DNA of 9,323 bases from an uncultured Alistipes sp. (GCA_905213895.1 CAJMKE010000028.1:1-9323); one strand, 5' to 3'; shown: positions 1 through 7,236, counted from the stretch's first letter. Notes: a model not told the origin generated them from the letters alone. A program made the numbers and translations.

Positions 1-45
1 TCATACATTTAAGTTTTATAGGTTAATAATCGTGTATCATATCTT
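1..45. other. AT-rich tail after the platform gene (operon end or spacer)
   Basis: About 78% of these bases are A or T, a sharp change from the coding sequence. I see no clear hairpin plus T-run on the minus strand, so no terminator is called. The minus strand also has an ATG at 8-6 that could begin a further gene beyond the edge, but only two codons are visible. This stretch breaks the run of overlapping genes and probably marks the end of the coupled block. Confidence 0.4.
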
Positions 46-1086
46 TTATCCCATAACCCCACCGAGCCCGAACATCGGCATATACATCGCTATCAGGATA
101 ACGGCGACCAATATGCCCACAAGCAGAATCAGTATCGGTTCGAGGGCGGTGCCGAGTTTGCGGATATCGTATTTCAACGCCTCCGACAGTGCCTGCCCGC
201 GATTGTTCAGCATCTCCGGCAGGCGGTTGGTTTCTTCTCCCACGCGCAACATAGCCGTCAGGCGATTATCGTACAGCGACCCGAAAGCCGATATGCTGTC
301 GGCAAGCGAACGTCCGCGCTCGATGCCGTTGCGAATCTCGGCAAAAGACTTATTGTATGGATAAAACTCTATCACGTGCGATAGTTCGTCTATCGCATCG
401 GTAAGTTGGATACCCGACGATGTAAGCAGATATAGCAGTTTGCAGAACTGCGACTGGTAATGTCGGCGCAATATGTTTCCGACGACCGGAATATACAAAA
501 GTATCGTCGCGCGTACAGACCTGACGGTTTCGGTATTTCTGAATCTCCAATACAGCGCTCCGCCTGCCACAGCAAAAATTACGGCACGCAACGCGAAATC
601 GGGAAACGAGCGCGAAACGGCAACCACCCACTGCGTAACGGCAGGCAAATCGCCGCCCATTCGCGAATAGACCTGTTCGAACATCGGCACGATAACGACG
701 AGCATAAATGCGACGACGGCGACGGCGATACACAAAATCACTATCGGATAACTCACAGCCGACGAAATCATCTTGCGCTGCGCCGACTGTTCGCGATAGT
801 AATCGTGCAGAAATCCCAATGCCGCTTGCAAACGTCCCGTATGTTCGCCGATACGCACGACGCCAGAATCGAGCGCGGCGAAGGCATTCGAACGCGTCAT
901 AGCCTCGGCGAGCGACACTCCGCCGACGACATCGTCGTACAAAGTTTGCAACAGATGCCGCATGGTACGCTCCGTACTGCCCGATATAAGCAGTGTAAAT
1001 GCCCGAGAGAAATCGAGTCCGGCATCGAGCAGCATTCTCAACTCCTCGAACAGTGTCGATTTGTCGTTATCGTCAATCTTCTTCAT
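46..1086 (-). CDS. gspF: Inner-membrane platform protein GspF/PilC
   Basis: This 346-residue polytopic inner-membrane protein should transmit ATPase motion to the growing filament. Two T2SSF repeats are visible, at about 13-135 and 212-335. The first has L-L-D-A-G-L-D-F-S-R-A-F and V-V-R-I-G-E-H-T-G-R-L; the second has L-L-T-S-S-G-I-Q-L-T-D-A-I, M-L-R-V-G-E-E-T-N-R-L-P-E-M-L and the characteristic end A-L-E-P-I-L-I-L-L-V-G (315-325). Membrane helices lie at about 112-134, 164-182 and 313-336. It is shorter than most PilC/GspF (about 400) because the N-terminal cytoplasmic lead is reduced. The first 14 bases overlap the GspJ-like gene. It is the last gene of the visible cluster and stands far from gspE, whereas in many systems E and F are adjacent. 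Confidence 0.95.
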   Translation of the reverse strand: MKKIDDNDKSTLFEELRMLLDAGLDFSRAFTLLISGSTERTMRHLLQTLYDDVVGGVSLAEAMTRSNAFAALDSGVVRIGEHTGRLQAALGFLHDYYREQSAQRKMISSAVSYPIVILCIAVAVVAFMLVVIVPMFEQVYSRMGGDLPAVTQWVVAVSRSFPDFALRAVIFAVAGGALYWRFRNTETVRSVRATILLYIPVVGNILRRHYQSQFCKLLYLLTSSGIQLTDAIDELSHVIEFYPYNKSFAEIRNGIERGRSLADSISAFGSLYDNRLTAMLRVGEETNRLPEMLNNRGQALSEALKYDIRKLGTALEPILILLVGILVAVILIAMYMPMFGLGGVMG

Positions 1087-1546
1087 ATTCGAAATCGTGT
1101 TCTATCGAATCCGTTCTGCTGCGATAGTCGGCAGTTGCCGAAACCGGTATCGGAAATGACAGCGCAAGCGTATCCGAGATTTCCACGAACAGTGAATCCG
1201 CCGACATACGCATTCCTGAGATTCCGCGCATCAGCGTATCGCTGAAATTTTCTCGCCGGCATATCAACAGCGAATCGCAGGAGAACAATTCCTTCCGGCT
1301 GCCGTCTTTCCATATTTCCGCCTCGCCGTACTCGCCGCGAACGAGACTGTCGGCATATTCAATGAGTTCGTCGAGGCGGTAGAAGCCCTCTATCCGTTCG
1401 CCGAAACTGCGCAGACGCCGCGTACGTTCGGTATGCAATCTCGCAATGAGATTCAGACCGTCCATAACCGCAAGTATCGTTATGCCGGCGATAATCATCG
1501 TTACCAGCAACTCTACGAGTGTAGATGCCCGCAATTCACTCTTCAT
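1073..1546 (-). CDS. Minor pilin / pseudopilin, GspJ/PilW-like
   Basis: This 157-residue protein starts with leader M-K-S-E-L-R-A followed by S-T-L-V-E-L-L-V-T-M-I-I-A-G-I. Cleavage after Ala7 places Glu12 at +5. T-L-V-E-L-L-V is the usual PilW/GspJ signature, but the residue before the cut is Ala instead of Gly and +1 is Ser instead of Phe. The hydrophobic helix extends to about 35, a charged helix follows (R-T-R-R-L-R-S-F-G-E-R-I-E-G-F), then a head domain of about 90 residues with two cysteines (90 and 96), ending in an acidic tail. It overlaps the previous gene by 11 bases and the platform gene by 14. With its two upstream neighbours it probably forms the priming tip complex, by analogy with GspI-J-K. 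Confidence 0.85.
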   Translation of the reverse strand: MKSELRASTLVELLVTMIIAGITILAVMDGLNLIARLHTERTRRLRSFGERIEGFYRLDELIEYADSLVRGEYGEAEIWKDGSRKELFSCDSLLICRRENFSDTLMRGISGMRMSADSLFVEISDTLALSFPIPVSATADYRSRTDSIEHDFEYEED

Positions 1547-1880
1547 ACTCCACTATTCTTCTATATTGCAAAACCCGTCCGCCGCATTTAATGCGGGCGC
1601 ATACATTCACCACATTCAATCGCTGTGATTCGCCGTATCGTTCGACCGAAACCGAAATATCGCCCCACGGGAACTCCTGCGTATGCGACGTACCCGCGGG
1701 TGCGTCGGCATATCTGTCGAACATGCGGCGCATCTGCAATTCGGCGACTACGACATCCGTCGCCGCTTCGTCTGCAACGGTAATGCGGGCAAGCATCTCA
1801 ATCGACGCGAAGAATACCGAAAGAAAAATAACCGCGGCAACGAGCGTTTCCACCAGCGACGAACCTTTCAATAGAGCCAT
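1536..1880 (-). CDS. Minor pilin / pseudopilin, GspI/PilV-like
   Basis: This 114-residue protein has a short leader M-A-L-L-K-G cut before S-S-L-V-E-T-L-V-A-A-V-I. Cleavage after Gly6 puts Glu11 at mature position +5, the hallmark of type IV pilins, and the S-L-V-E-x-L-V-A pattern is typical of GspI/PilV. Position +1 is Ser rather than the usual Phe. The hydrophobic helix runs to about residue 31, an amphipathic helix to 60, and a small beta-rich head (P-W-G-D-I-S-V-S-V, L-N-V-V-N-V-C-A-R-I, V-L-Q-Y-R-R-I-V-E-Y) to the end. The frame is open to an ATG at 1916, but ATG 1880 has an AGGAGGT in front of it and gives a normal leader length. It overlaps the gene before by 13 bases and the one after by 11. 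Confidence 0.85.
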   Translation of the reverse strand: MALLKGSSLVETLVAAVIFLSVFFASIEMLARITVADEAATDVVVAELQMRRMFDRYADAPAGTSHTQEFPWGDISVSVERYGESQRLNVVNVCARIKCGGRVLQYRRIVEYEE

Positions 1881-3076
1881 ACGACCTCCTTTCCGAGCGT
1901 ATCGGCTTCCATCCACCGAGGTTGAGCCGTAACATCGTTTTCGAGAACCGAAGCATCGCAGACCATATCCTTATAGTATCCGTGCGGCGTATATATGTAT
2001 GCGCGTTCCAGCACCGCCCTGCCGCTGACGATGCCCTGCAACTGCGCACGCCCCTCGACCCACAGCAACCCGCGGACACGAGCCGTTACGGATTGTTTGT
2101 ACGACGGCGAAATCTGCTTCTCGGAAGGCGACGCCCGCACTATCGCATAACCGTTCACCGTGCTGCAATCGCCGAGTTCGGCGTACGACTCCGCATAGAT
2201 TCCCGACGGATATTTCAAAGTGCAGCGTTTGCCTATCACGACCGTATCGCGGACGAATATCTGAGCCGACATATCCGTCCCGTCGGCAATCGATACATTA
2301 CGGGCGCAGATAACGACATTCTCCATTCGGCACGTAGAGTCGATATGCAGTTCGTCGGCGTCCAAGCGGATATTGCCGTAAAGCCGGCAGTCGGACACGA
2401 TCGCCGAACCGAGGCGCAGGCGCAATGTCGAATCCCTTACGAACGACACGCGCACACTGTCGGGAATCGGAGTATATTCGTCATCGGCGCCCACTTCGAG
2501 CAGCCGTCGGATATTTTCCGCTGCCGATTGTCTTATCGCCGGCATCTTTTCGTCCGAAATTCCGATGCGAGTTTGCGGAATGACGCTGCCGCAATATACT
2601 TTGTCGCGCATACGTCCGTATCGTAGTCCGTTGCACGGCAGGCGAAGCATTCCCCGCAACTCGCATCGTCCGGAAACCGTCAGTACCGAACCGTTATCGG
2701 CATAATAGAGCGTCGCTCCGTTCGCACGCTCTCCCGTAAGGCGGCACTGACGGAACACGGAATCGGGAGTGGATAGAAAAACTGCATCGTACAGTCCCCA
2801 AGGCTTAACGCTGATATGTGTATCGCCGTACGGCACGGAATCGTACAGCCGAACGAAATTTCCCTTTATCGTATCTGTCGCGTGCGGAGCGTTGCAATAG
2901 AGCGTATACGCCGATTCGAGATTGGCAAGGCTGGTGCGACGATACACAGCCCGCAACACCTTGCGGTTCTCCTGCTCCCAAAGCGCTATTATGCCCAGCA
3001 TAGCGACGAGTATCGCCAGCGACAGAGCGATAACCGTCGGCAATACCCGTGCGCGCATACAGTACGATGTTTTCAT
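1868..3076 (-). CDS. Large pilin-like protein with beta-solenoid (bactofilin-like) region; candidate GspK/PilX-type tip protein
   Basis: This 402-residue protein has a hydrophobic helix at about 11-33 (V-L-P-T-V-I-A-L-S-L-A-I-L-V-A-M-L-G) continuing into a charged helix (E-Q-E-N-R-K-V), as in PilX/GspK proteins. It has no Glu at the pilin +5 position; GspK also lacks this residue. Residues 51-94 align with the GspI/PilV-like pilin encoded next (Y-C-N-A-P, then P-Y-G-D and I-S-V with a Gly nine residues after the Asp). Residues about 215-365 are short alternating strands with regular polar turns, like a beta-helix or polymer-forming bactofilin domain. There are 12 cysteines, many in an exported region. 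It starts with an ATGA overlap at 3076; ATG 3058 is an alternative. It overlaps the next gene by 13 bases. The tip role is inferred from position and the missing Glu5; an unrelated anchored solenoid protein remains possible. Confidence 0.62.
   Translation of the reverse strand: MKTSYCMRARVLPTVIALSLAILVAMLGIIALWEQENRKVLRAVYRRTSLANLESAYTLYCNAPHATDTIKGNFVRLYDSVPYGDTHISVKPWGLYDAVFLSTPDSVFRQCRLTGERANGATLYYADNGSVLTVSGRCELRGMLRLPCNGLRYGRMRDKVYCGSVIPQTRIGISDEKMPAIRQSAAENIRRLLEVGADDEYTPIPDSVRVSFVRDSTLRLRLGSAIVSDCRLYGNIRLDADELHIDSTCRMENVVICARNVSIADGTDMSAQIFVRDTVVIGKRCTLKYPSGIYAESYAELGDCSTVNGYAIVRASPSEKQISPSYKQSVTARVRGLLWVEGRAQLQGIVSGRAVLERAYIYTPHGYYKDMVCDASVLENDVTAQPRWMEADTLGKEVVWLY
1884..1890 (-). promoter_or_regulatory. 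Strong Shine-Dalgarno sequence before the GspI/PilV-like gene
   Basis: The minus strand reads AGGAGGT, then CGT, then the ATG at 1880. It is a full match to the anti-Shine-Dalgarno end of 16S rRNA, inside the last codons of the upstream gene. It selects ATG 1880 over the in-frame ATG at 1916. Spacing is on the short side, and it could be a coincidence of the Lys-Glu-Val-Val codons. Confidence 0.5.
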
Positions 3077-3534
3077 ACCGCCCGACTTAAAGAGTACGTA
3101 ATCCCGTCCTTCTCGAAATAGAGCGAATCGGCATCCGCAGATTTCAACGCAAAACCGTCGGCGCACTCCCCAATCGTGAGTTCGTATCTGTCGTTATTCA
3201 CATCCACGATATGCAACAATCGTCTGTCCGAGCGTACCGAACCGAAATATCGCAGCGAGACCTTTTCGCGTTTTCTTTTTATCGGACGCGCAGTCTTAAC
3301 AACGGTCTTGGGTTTACGCCCCGACGCCCTTTGGCGTTCAATCCTGAACGGGTCGGAATAGTCGCACCTGAGAGTATCGGTTTCGTATGTCGTAACGGTT
3401 CGTTCGGTCTTCCGGTTACATACGACGGCTGTATCCGTCCGTTCGGGTGCATCGAAGAAAATGCGTTTGACGACAAGTCCCCAAACCACGAAAACCACCG
3501 CCGCAAGCAGGTATGTAGTCCATCGCGATTTCAT
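3073..3534 (-). CDS. PilP/GspC-like inner-membrane protein linking platform and secretin
   Basis: This 153-residue protein has an N-terminal membrane helix at about 7-25 (T-Y-L-L-A-A-V-V-F-V-V-W-G-L-V-V) and then a periplasmic part. D-Y-S-D-P-F (58-63) matches the 'DPF' signature near the start of the PilP/GspC homology region. A basic linker (residues 64-91, many Arg and Lys) leads to a small beta-rich domain at about 93-150: L-R-Y-F-G-S-V, L-L-H-I-V-D-V, Y-E-L-T-I-G-E, then D-S-L-Y-F-E-K-D-G-I-T-Y-S-L. This domain matches the PilP/HR pattern that binds the secretin N0 domain. Classical PilP is a lipoprotein; this one is helix-anchored like GspC, while the neighbouring gene supplies a separate lipoprotein. 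There are ATGA overlaps at both ends. Confidence 0.78.
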   Translation of the reverse strand: MKSRWTTYLLAAVVFVVWGLVVKRIFFDAPERTDTAVVCNRKTERTVTTYETDTLRCDYSDPFRIERQRASGRKPKTVVKTARPIKRKREKVSLRYFGSVRSDRRLLHIVDVNNDRYELTIGECADGFALKSADADSLYFEKDGITYSLSRAV

Positions 3535-3917
3535 CGGTCTTCATCATCGGTTATCGTCAGCGACAACACCGTTGTTCGGCTCGCGTAAGCCGTATTGAAC
3601 GCTTCGACGCTCCATTCGTACTCTCCCGCATCCATATTCAGCCGGCAGCCGTAAGTCCTCGCGACGGAATCGGCAGCAATCAGCGTATCGGCGAGGATTC
3701 GCGCGGCGGAATCGAACGACGGTTCCACAAGAGTAAAGCGGTAACCCGTCGCACGTTCCACAGCGTACCAGCGGAACGCGACGTCGCCCGACGGGACATG
3801 CGCGCCGTTCGTCGGAGCGATAATATCGACATCGCGTTTCGAAATATCCGTTTCGAAGAAGTCGTCGCAGGCGGCAAGCATCGGCAGGCAGAAAAGAATA
3901 GCGAGGTATTTTTTCAT
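3531..3917 (-). CDS. Lipoprotein with one fibronectin-III-like domain, embedded in the filament operon
   Basis: This 128-residue protein has a lipoprotein signal (M-K-K-Y-L-A-I-L-F-C-L-P-M-L-A-A-C) with the lipobox cysteine at residue 17. It is followed by D-D-F-F-E-T-D, an acidic stretch like those that send Bacteroidota lipoproteins to the outer membrane or surface. Residues about 31-124 look like one FN3/Ig-like beta-sandwich: I-A-P-T-N-G, V-A-F-R-W, A-T-G-Y-R-F-T-L, then G-E-Y-E-W-S-V-E-A-F-N and a final strand. It has ATGA overlaps with the PilO-like gene before it and the PilP-like gene after it, so it is probably a working part of the machine. Possible jobs, all inferred, are a pilotin, a secretin-stabilising protein, or a peptidoglycan or surface contact. 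I do not recognise it as a named family. Confidence 0.8.
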   Translation of the reverse strand: MKKYLAILFCLPMLAACDDFFETDISKRDVDIIAPTNGAHVPSGDVAFRWYAVERATGYRFTLVEPSFDSAARILADTLIAADSVARTYGCRLNMDAGEYEWSVEAFNTAYASRTTVLSLTITDDEDR

Positions 3918-4420
3918 CGGTTATCGGTTTTTATCAGTTGTTCCAGATAAAGCGTCGCTTCCAACCGGGCATTATCGCGCCCGTTCGGCGGAGATACGAT
4001 GCCGAAATGCAGCGACACCGGTTTGCACGACGGGACATCGGTTTCAATCCGATATATCGTTCTCAATATCGAAGAGAATGTACCCGACATCGTAAGCGAT
4101 GCCGTATGCACCTCGGCGGCGCCCAGCCTAAGGGTAACGGACGGAGCATAGTCGCCGACACTAACTCCGTTTTTCGCAGCGAAAGGCAGTATCACGGTAA
4201 GCAGTTCACCGCTCATAACTAGTTCTTTATTGTCGATGTAAAGCGGTGCTGAATCGGTCTTCGTCCGTCCCGACATTACGTCGATACGCCTTTCGAGCCG
4301 GCGGCACTCCGCAGCAAGTCTTACGGCATCTCCGATTGAAAGATACCACAATGCGACAGGTGCAAGAACGAACAGCGACACGAGCCGTATAAAACCGAGA
4401 TATTTGCGCGGAACAGTCAT
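3914..4420 (-). CDS. PilO/GspM-like inner-membrane alignment protein
   Basis: This 168-residue bitopic protein has a short basic cytoplasmic tail, a membrane helix at about 8-29 (L-G-F-I-R-L-V-S-L-F-V-L-A-P-V-A-L-W-Y-L), a charged helix at 31-50 (A-E-C-R-R-L-E-R-R-I-D), then an alpha/beta domain at about 70-162. In that domain L-P-F-A-A-K-N-G-V-S-V, S-L-T-M-S-G-T-F-S-S-I-L-R and L-E-A-T-L-Y-L-E-Q-L fit the PilO/GspM ferredoxin-like pattern. The frame is open upstream to 4552, but ATG 4420 is preferred because it gives an ATGA overlap with the preceding gene and places the helix at the N-terminus. GAGG lies just 2 bases before it, too close for an ideal ribosome site. It is expected to pair with the PilN-like protein and the PilP-like protein. 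Sequence similarity is weak, so the call rests on topology and gene order. Confidence 0.72.
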   Translation of the reverse strand: MTVPRKYLGFIRLVSLFVLAPVALWYLSIGDAVRLAAECRRLERRIDVMSGRTKTDSAPLYIDNKELVMSGELLTVILPFAAKNGVSVGDYAPSVTLRLGAAEVHTASLTMSGTFSSILRTIYRIETDVPSCKPVSLHFGIVSPPNGRDNARLEATLYLEQLIKTDNR

Positions 4421-5355
4421 AACCTCATCTCTATTTTGAATTCCATATCGCCGTCGCGCGTTCGGGTTATCGAGCGCAACTCCACCCCTGCGAACAACCG
4501 CTGTTCCGATAAATAGTCGGTAAGGACAACCACCGACGACGGTTCGGAGCATCTGCCCGTCAAGGCTACAAGGCGTTCGGTACGCTTCAATGCTTCGCCT
4601 ATCTTATACCGTTTGGATAGAGGTTCGATATCCAGCGCAGTCAGGCGTATGCCGTTCGGAACGCCCACGCTTATACGGTCGCACATAACCGAATATTTCA
4701 TCGGCAGCCGCCGCGCGAACGCGCCCGCCATACGGTCGTACTCCGCCGAAGATGCCGATGCCGACCGTCGTGCGGCATCGAGCGACGCCAGTTCCGCTTG
4801 CAATGCCTGCCCGCGGCTATCGTATCTGCTGCGGAATACCGTTCCCGCAGCAACGGCGACAAGATATGTCATAAGCACCGGCAGCATCGCACGTTTCGCT
4901 ATCGACAGGCACAATGCCGACCCGCTGTTATCGATACGGAACACATCCCGCCACGCAACCGATTCGCGAAAGCGGCGCGCCGCCTCCGTCGGCGACAAAT
5001 CGCAATAAATACGTTGCAGGACGGCATCATCGTTCATAGTCGGAATTGCCGCAGCGAACGCATCGCGGCGCATAAATGATATCCCATTATCCGTTTCGTT
5101 CCACACGAACTCTCCGCCGTCGGACTTTATTCTCGCCTCGGCGGAATCGCCGCGCAGCGGTCGCGAAATGACGCCGGCACCGGAACACACCGCAACCGTC
5201 GCATATCGTTTCGCCAATACGCTCAGCGGTTCTTCCGAGAGCAGCGCATCTCCGTTCCGACGACACAGAAACACTCTCTTATCGGTCGTGCCGTCCGGAA
5301 GAAAGCGGATGTCTACAACCGCGACACGTCCGAATATGTATCGCAGCAGGTTCAT
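4417..5355 (-). CDS. GspL-like / PilM-PilN-like inner-membrane assembly protein
   Basis: This 312-residue protein is predicted to sit in the inner membrane. A cytoplasmic part covers about 1-155, a single hydrophobic helix lies at 156-173 (M-L-P-V-L-M-T-Y-L-V-A-V-A-A), a helical or coiled segment rich in Ala, Arg and Glu follows at 176-215, and a C-terminal domain at about 226-311 resembles the ferredoxin-like PilN/GspL fold: V-P-N-G-I-R-L-T-A-L-D-I at 232-243, L-T-G-R-C at 265-269, and alternating strands to F-K-I-E-M-R-L. The cytoplasmic half starts like an actin-type fold (V-A-V-V-D-I-R) but has no clear nucleotide-binding motifs and is much shorter than PilM (about 350 residues). By position between secretin and the PilO-like gene it should link the ATPase to the periplasmic alignment complex. 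It begins with an ATGA overlap on the secretin stop. The family assignment is from topology and context more than from strong motifs. Confidence 0.75.
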   Translation of the reverse strand: MNLLRYIFGRVAVVDIRFLPDGTTDKRVFLCRRNGDALLSEEPLSVLAKRYATVAVCSGAGVISRPLRGDSAEARIKSDGGEFVWNETDNGISFMRRDAFAAAIPTMNDDAVLQRIYCDLSPTEAARRFRESVAWRDVFRIDNSGSALCLSIAKRAMLPVLMTYLVAVAAGTVFRSRYDSRGQALQAELASLDAARRSASASSAEYDRMAGAFARRLPMKYSVMCDRISVGVPNGIRLTALDIEPLSKRYKIGEALKRTERLVALTGRCSEPSSVVVLTDYLSEQRLFAGVELRSITRTRDGDMEFKIEMRL

Positions 5356-7229
5356 TCTATTACCGTCGGTTTGATGAAGATATTCAGCCGGCGTTCGATT
5401 TTGTTGTTCTTATGTTTGCCGAACAGCCATTTCAGTACCGGCACTCGGGCGATGAAAGGCAGTCCGCGGCTCGTCTTCTCGCGGCTGTTGCGGTCGATGC
5501 CGCCCAGCAGAACCATCTCCTCGTTACAGACCTTGACGATGGATTTGAAACTGCGGGTAGCGGTACCCGGAGGCGCATTCTTCTCCTCTCTCGCCGTAAA
5601 CTCGGTCTGCGTAATCTCTATCTCCATAGTTATATGCTTGTCTTTCGACACGTAAGGCGTTACCTTGATATCGAGGTTGGCATCGACGCTCTTCCAAGTA
5701 TAGGCTTCCGACTGGATAGGGTTCTGCGTACCGTAGTAGTTGTTCTGCACCTCCTTGTAATATTGAGTCTCGCCGCTGCTGAGCGACGCTTCATGTCCGT
5801 TCAACGTGGACAGTTTTGGGGTGGAGTACAACTTTATCGTCCCGTTCTCTTCCAGAAATTGCAGGCTCATATAGAAATCGGGAGCGACCTTGCCGAGATT
5901 CATCGACCCGAGACCGTTGAATCGCGAAATAAGGTTGTTCACCGACGACGAACCGAGCGTAACATCCAGACCCGGTGAAAGCGTTGCCGAAGTCTTCTTC
6001 TTGCCGAGTCCCATTTCGATGCCCGCCTCCTTGATGTCGTTCTTCTGCACGTCGGCTATGATAATCTCTATCGAGATGAGCGGCACGGGCTTGTCGATGG
6101 ATTTCAGGAACGTTTCGACACGGAAGACATCACGCTGGTCGCCGCCGACGATAAGGCTGTTCAAATCGGCAAAGGTCTGTATCTGCAAATCCTTGCGGAG
6201 TACCGCAGGAATGATATCCGCGACCTTGTTCACCGAGCGGTATTCCATGGGAATCACACGAGCCGCAGTAAGCCGGTTCTTCTCCGCAGAGCCGAAAACG
6301 TATATGCCGCGTTCCTTATAGTACGTATACGGAGTGTTTTTCAGCAGCACTCCAAGCAGGGTTTCGAAATCGGTATTTTCGACATAAACTCCAGTAGTAA
6401 GGTGCACGGGTGTATCGAAATAGTAATTCAGATTCATCTGGTCGCACACATCCAGAATTATATCCTGTACGCTGCCGCGCGAAATATGCGCCGTGATACG
6501 GCTGAGCGAATCGACCCGCAATTCATTCTCCGTGAACTGACGGCGGCGGATAAACTGGCGCGAAGCGGATTTGCCGTCCGATTTCATATCGTCGTGATAA
6601 AGGCTCCACACGCCGTCCGCGTCCTTCTCCATACCCAATCCGTTTACGTCGGCGAGAGTACGCATAGCCGAATCGAACGGCATCTTGCGCACGTAGCCCG
6701 AAATCTTATACTCGTACAGTGACTGTGGAGCGATTACGTTGCGTCCCGACACCGCATTGATACGTTTGGCGACATCGATAAGCCGTTCCGACGTCAAATC
6801 GTAACTCAGCGTGGTATCGGCGGCATCATACGCGATATCGAGTTCCGGTTTGGGCTGCGGAACGACCGTTACGGGACGTATGGAGACGATATTGCCCAGA
6901 ACGTCTATATCGAGGTCGTACTCACGGCACAGGAACATCACCACATCCGAAACTTTCGCCTTGGTGAAGTTGCACGAAACCGGAATACTCTCGACATTCC
7001 TGACCGACAGATTCACTTCGCCTGCCCGTGCCACGTTGCGCAGCAGTTCCGAAAGTTGCAGTTTGCCGACCGAGATATCAACCTCCTTGTCGTAGGACGG
7101 GTCTGTATCCGCAACCGCTCTCAATTTTGCGGCGATATCCGCCATACGTACCGAGTCGGGCTGCTGTGCCGACAACAGCAGCGGAACGGCGAGGCATATC
7201 GCCAAAAGTATCGTTTTCTTCATCTCCAT
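5352..7229 (-). CDS. gspD: Outer-membrane secretin GspD/PilQ with repeated STN-like domains
   Basis: This 625-residue protein should form the multimeric outer-membrane gate of the filament system. A signal peptide covers residues 1-21 or so (M-K-K-T-I-L-L-A, then a leucine-rich core and S-A-Q-Q). Three stretches look like STN/N0-type small domains, at about 54-118, 143-212 and 240-313. An N1/secretin_N-like domain follows at about 321-382 (N-S-L-I-V-G-G at 357-363, K-S-I-D-K-P at 376-381), and then the secretin core from 383 to the end. Core hallmarks are I-E-I-I-I-A-D-V (387-394), P-K-L-S-T-L-N-G (471-478), L-G-G-I-D-R (575-580) and V-P-V-L-K-W-L-F-G (596-604). No obvious S-domain or pilotin-binding tail follows the core. 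A second in-frame ATG two codons in (7223) could be the real start. The stop shares an ATGA with the next gene. Confidence 0.95.
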   Translation of the reverse strand: MEMKKTILLAICLAVPLLLSAQQPDSVRMADIAAKLRAVADTDPSYDKEVDISVGKLQLSELLRNVARAGEVNLSVRNVESIPVSCNFTKAKVSDVVMFLCREYDLDIDVLGNIVSIRPVTVVPQPKPELDIAYDAADTTLSYDLTSERLIDVAKRINAVSGRNVIAPQSLYEYKISGYVRKMPFDSAMRTLADVNGLGMEKDADGVWSLYHDDMKSDGKSASRQFIRRRQFTENELRVDSLSRITAHISRGSVQDIILDVCDQMNLNYYFDTPVHLTTGVYVENTDFETLLGVLLKNTPYTYYKERGIYVFGSAEKNRLTAARVIPMEYRSVNKVADIIPAVLRKDLQIQTFADLNSLIVGGDQRDVFRVETFLKSIDKPVPLISIEIIIADVQKNDIKEAGIEMGLGKKKTSATLSPGLDVTLGSSSVNNLISRFNGLGSMNLGKVAPDFYMSLQFLEENGTIKLYSTPKLSTLNGHEASLSSGETQYYKEVQNNYYGTQNPIQSEAYTWKSVDANLDIKVTPYVSKDKHITMEIEITQTEFTAREEKNAPPGTATRSFKSIVKVCNEEMVLLGGIDRNSREKTSRGLPFIARVPVLKWLFGKHKNNKIERRLNIFIKPTVIE

Positions 7230-7236
7230 AGTTCGC

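Noticed and set aside
1..48. Rho-independent terminator after gspF
   Set aside because: No stem with adequate pairing followed by a T-run could be found on the minus strand.
460..1245. Plus-strand open frame of 261 residues
   Set aside because: It is antisense to gspF and the GspJ-like gene, its translation is rich in Arg, His and Ser without domains, and the minus-strand genes there are clear.
1922..2626. Plus-strand open frame of 234 residues
   Set aside because: It is antisense to the solenoid protein, of low-complexity basic composition, with no recognisable motif; it is explained as a shadow of a GC-rich coding strand.
3077..3166. N-terminal extension of the solenoid protein
   Set aside because: It would overlap the PilP-like gene by about 90 bases; ATG 3076 gives the ATGA overlap used elsewhere in the operon.
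4421..4552. N-terminal extension of the PilO-like protein
   Set aside because: It overlaps the GspL-like gene fully, whereas ATG 4420 gives an ATGA overlap and the expected short tail before the membrane helix.
5412..5978. Plus-strand open frame of 188 residues
   Set aside because: It is antisense to the secretin core, which is strongly conserved on the other strand.
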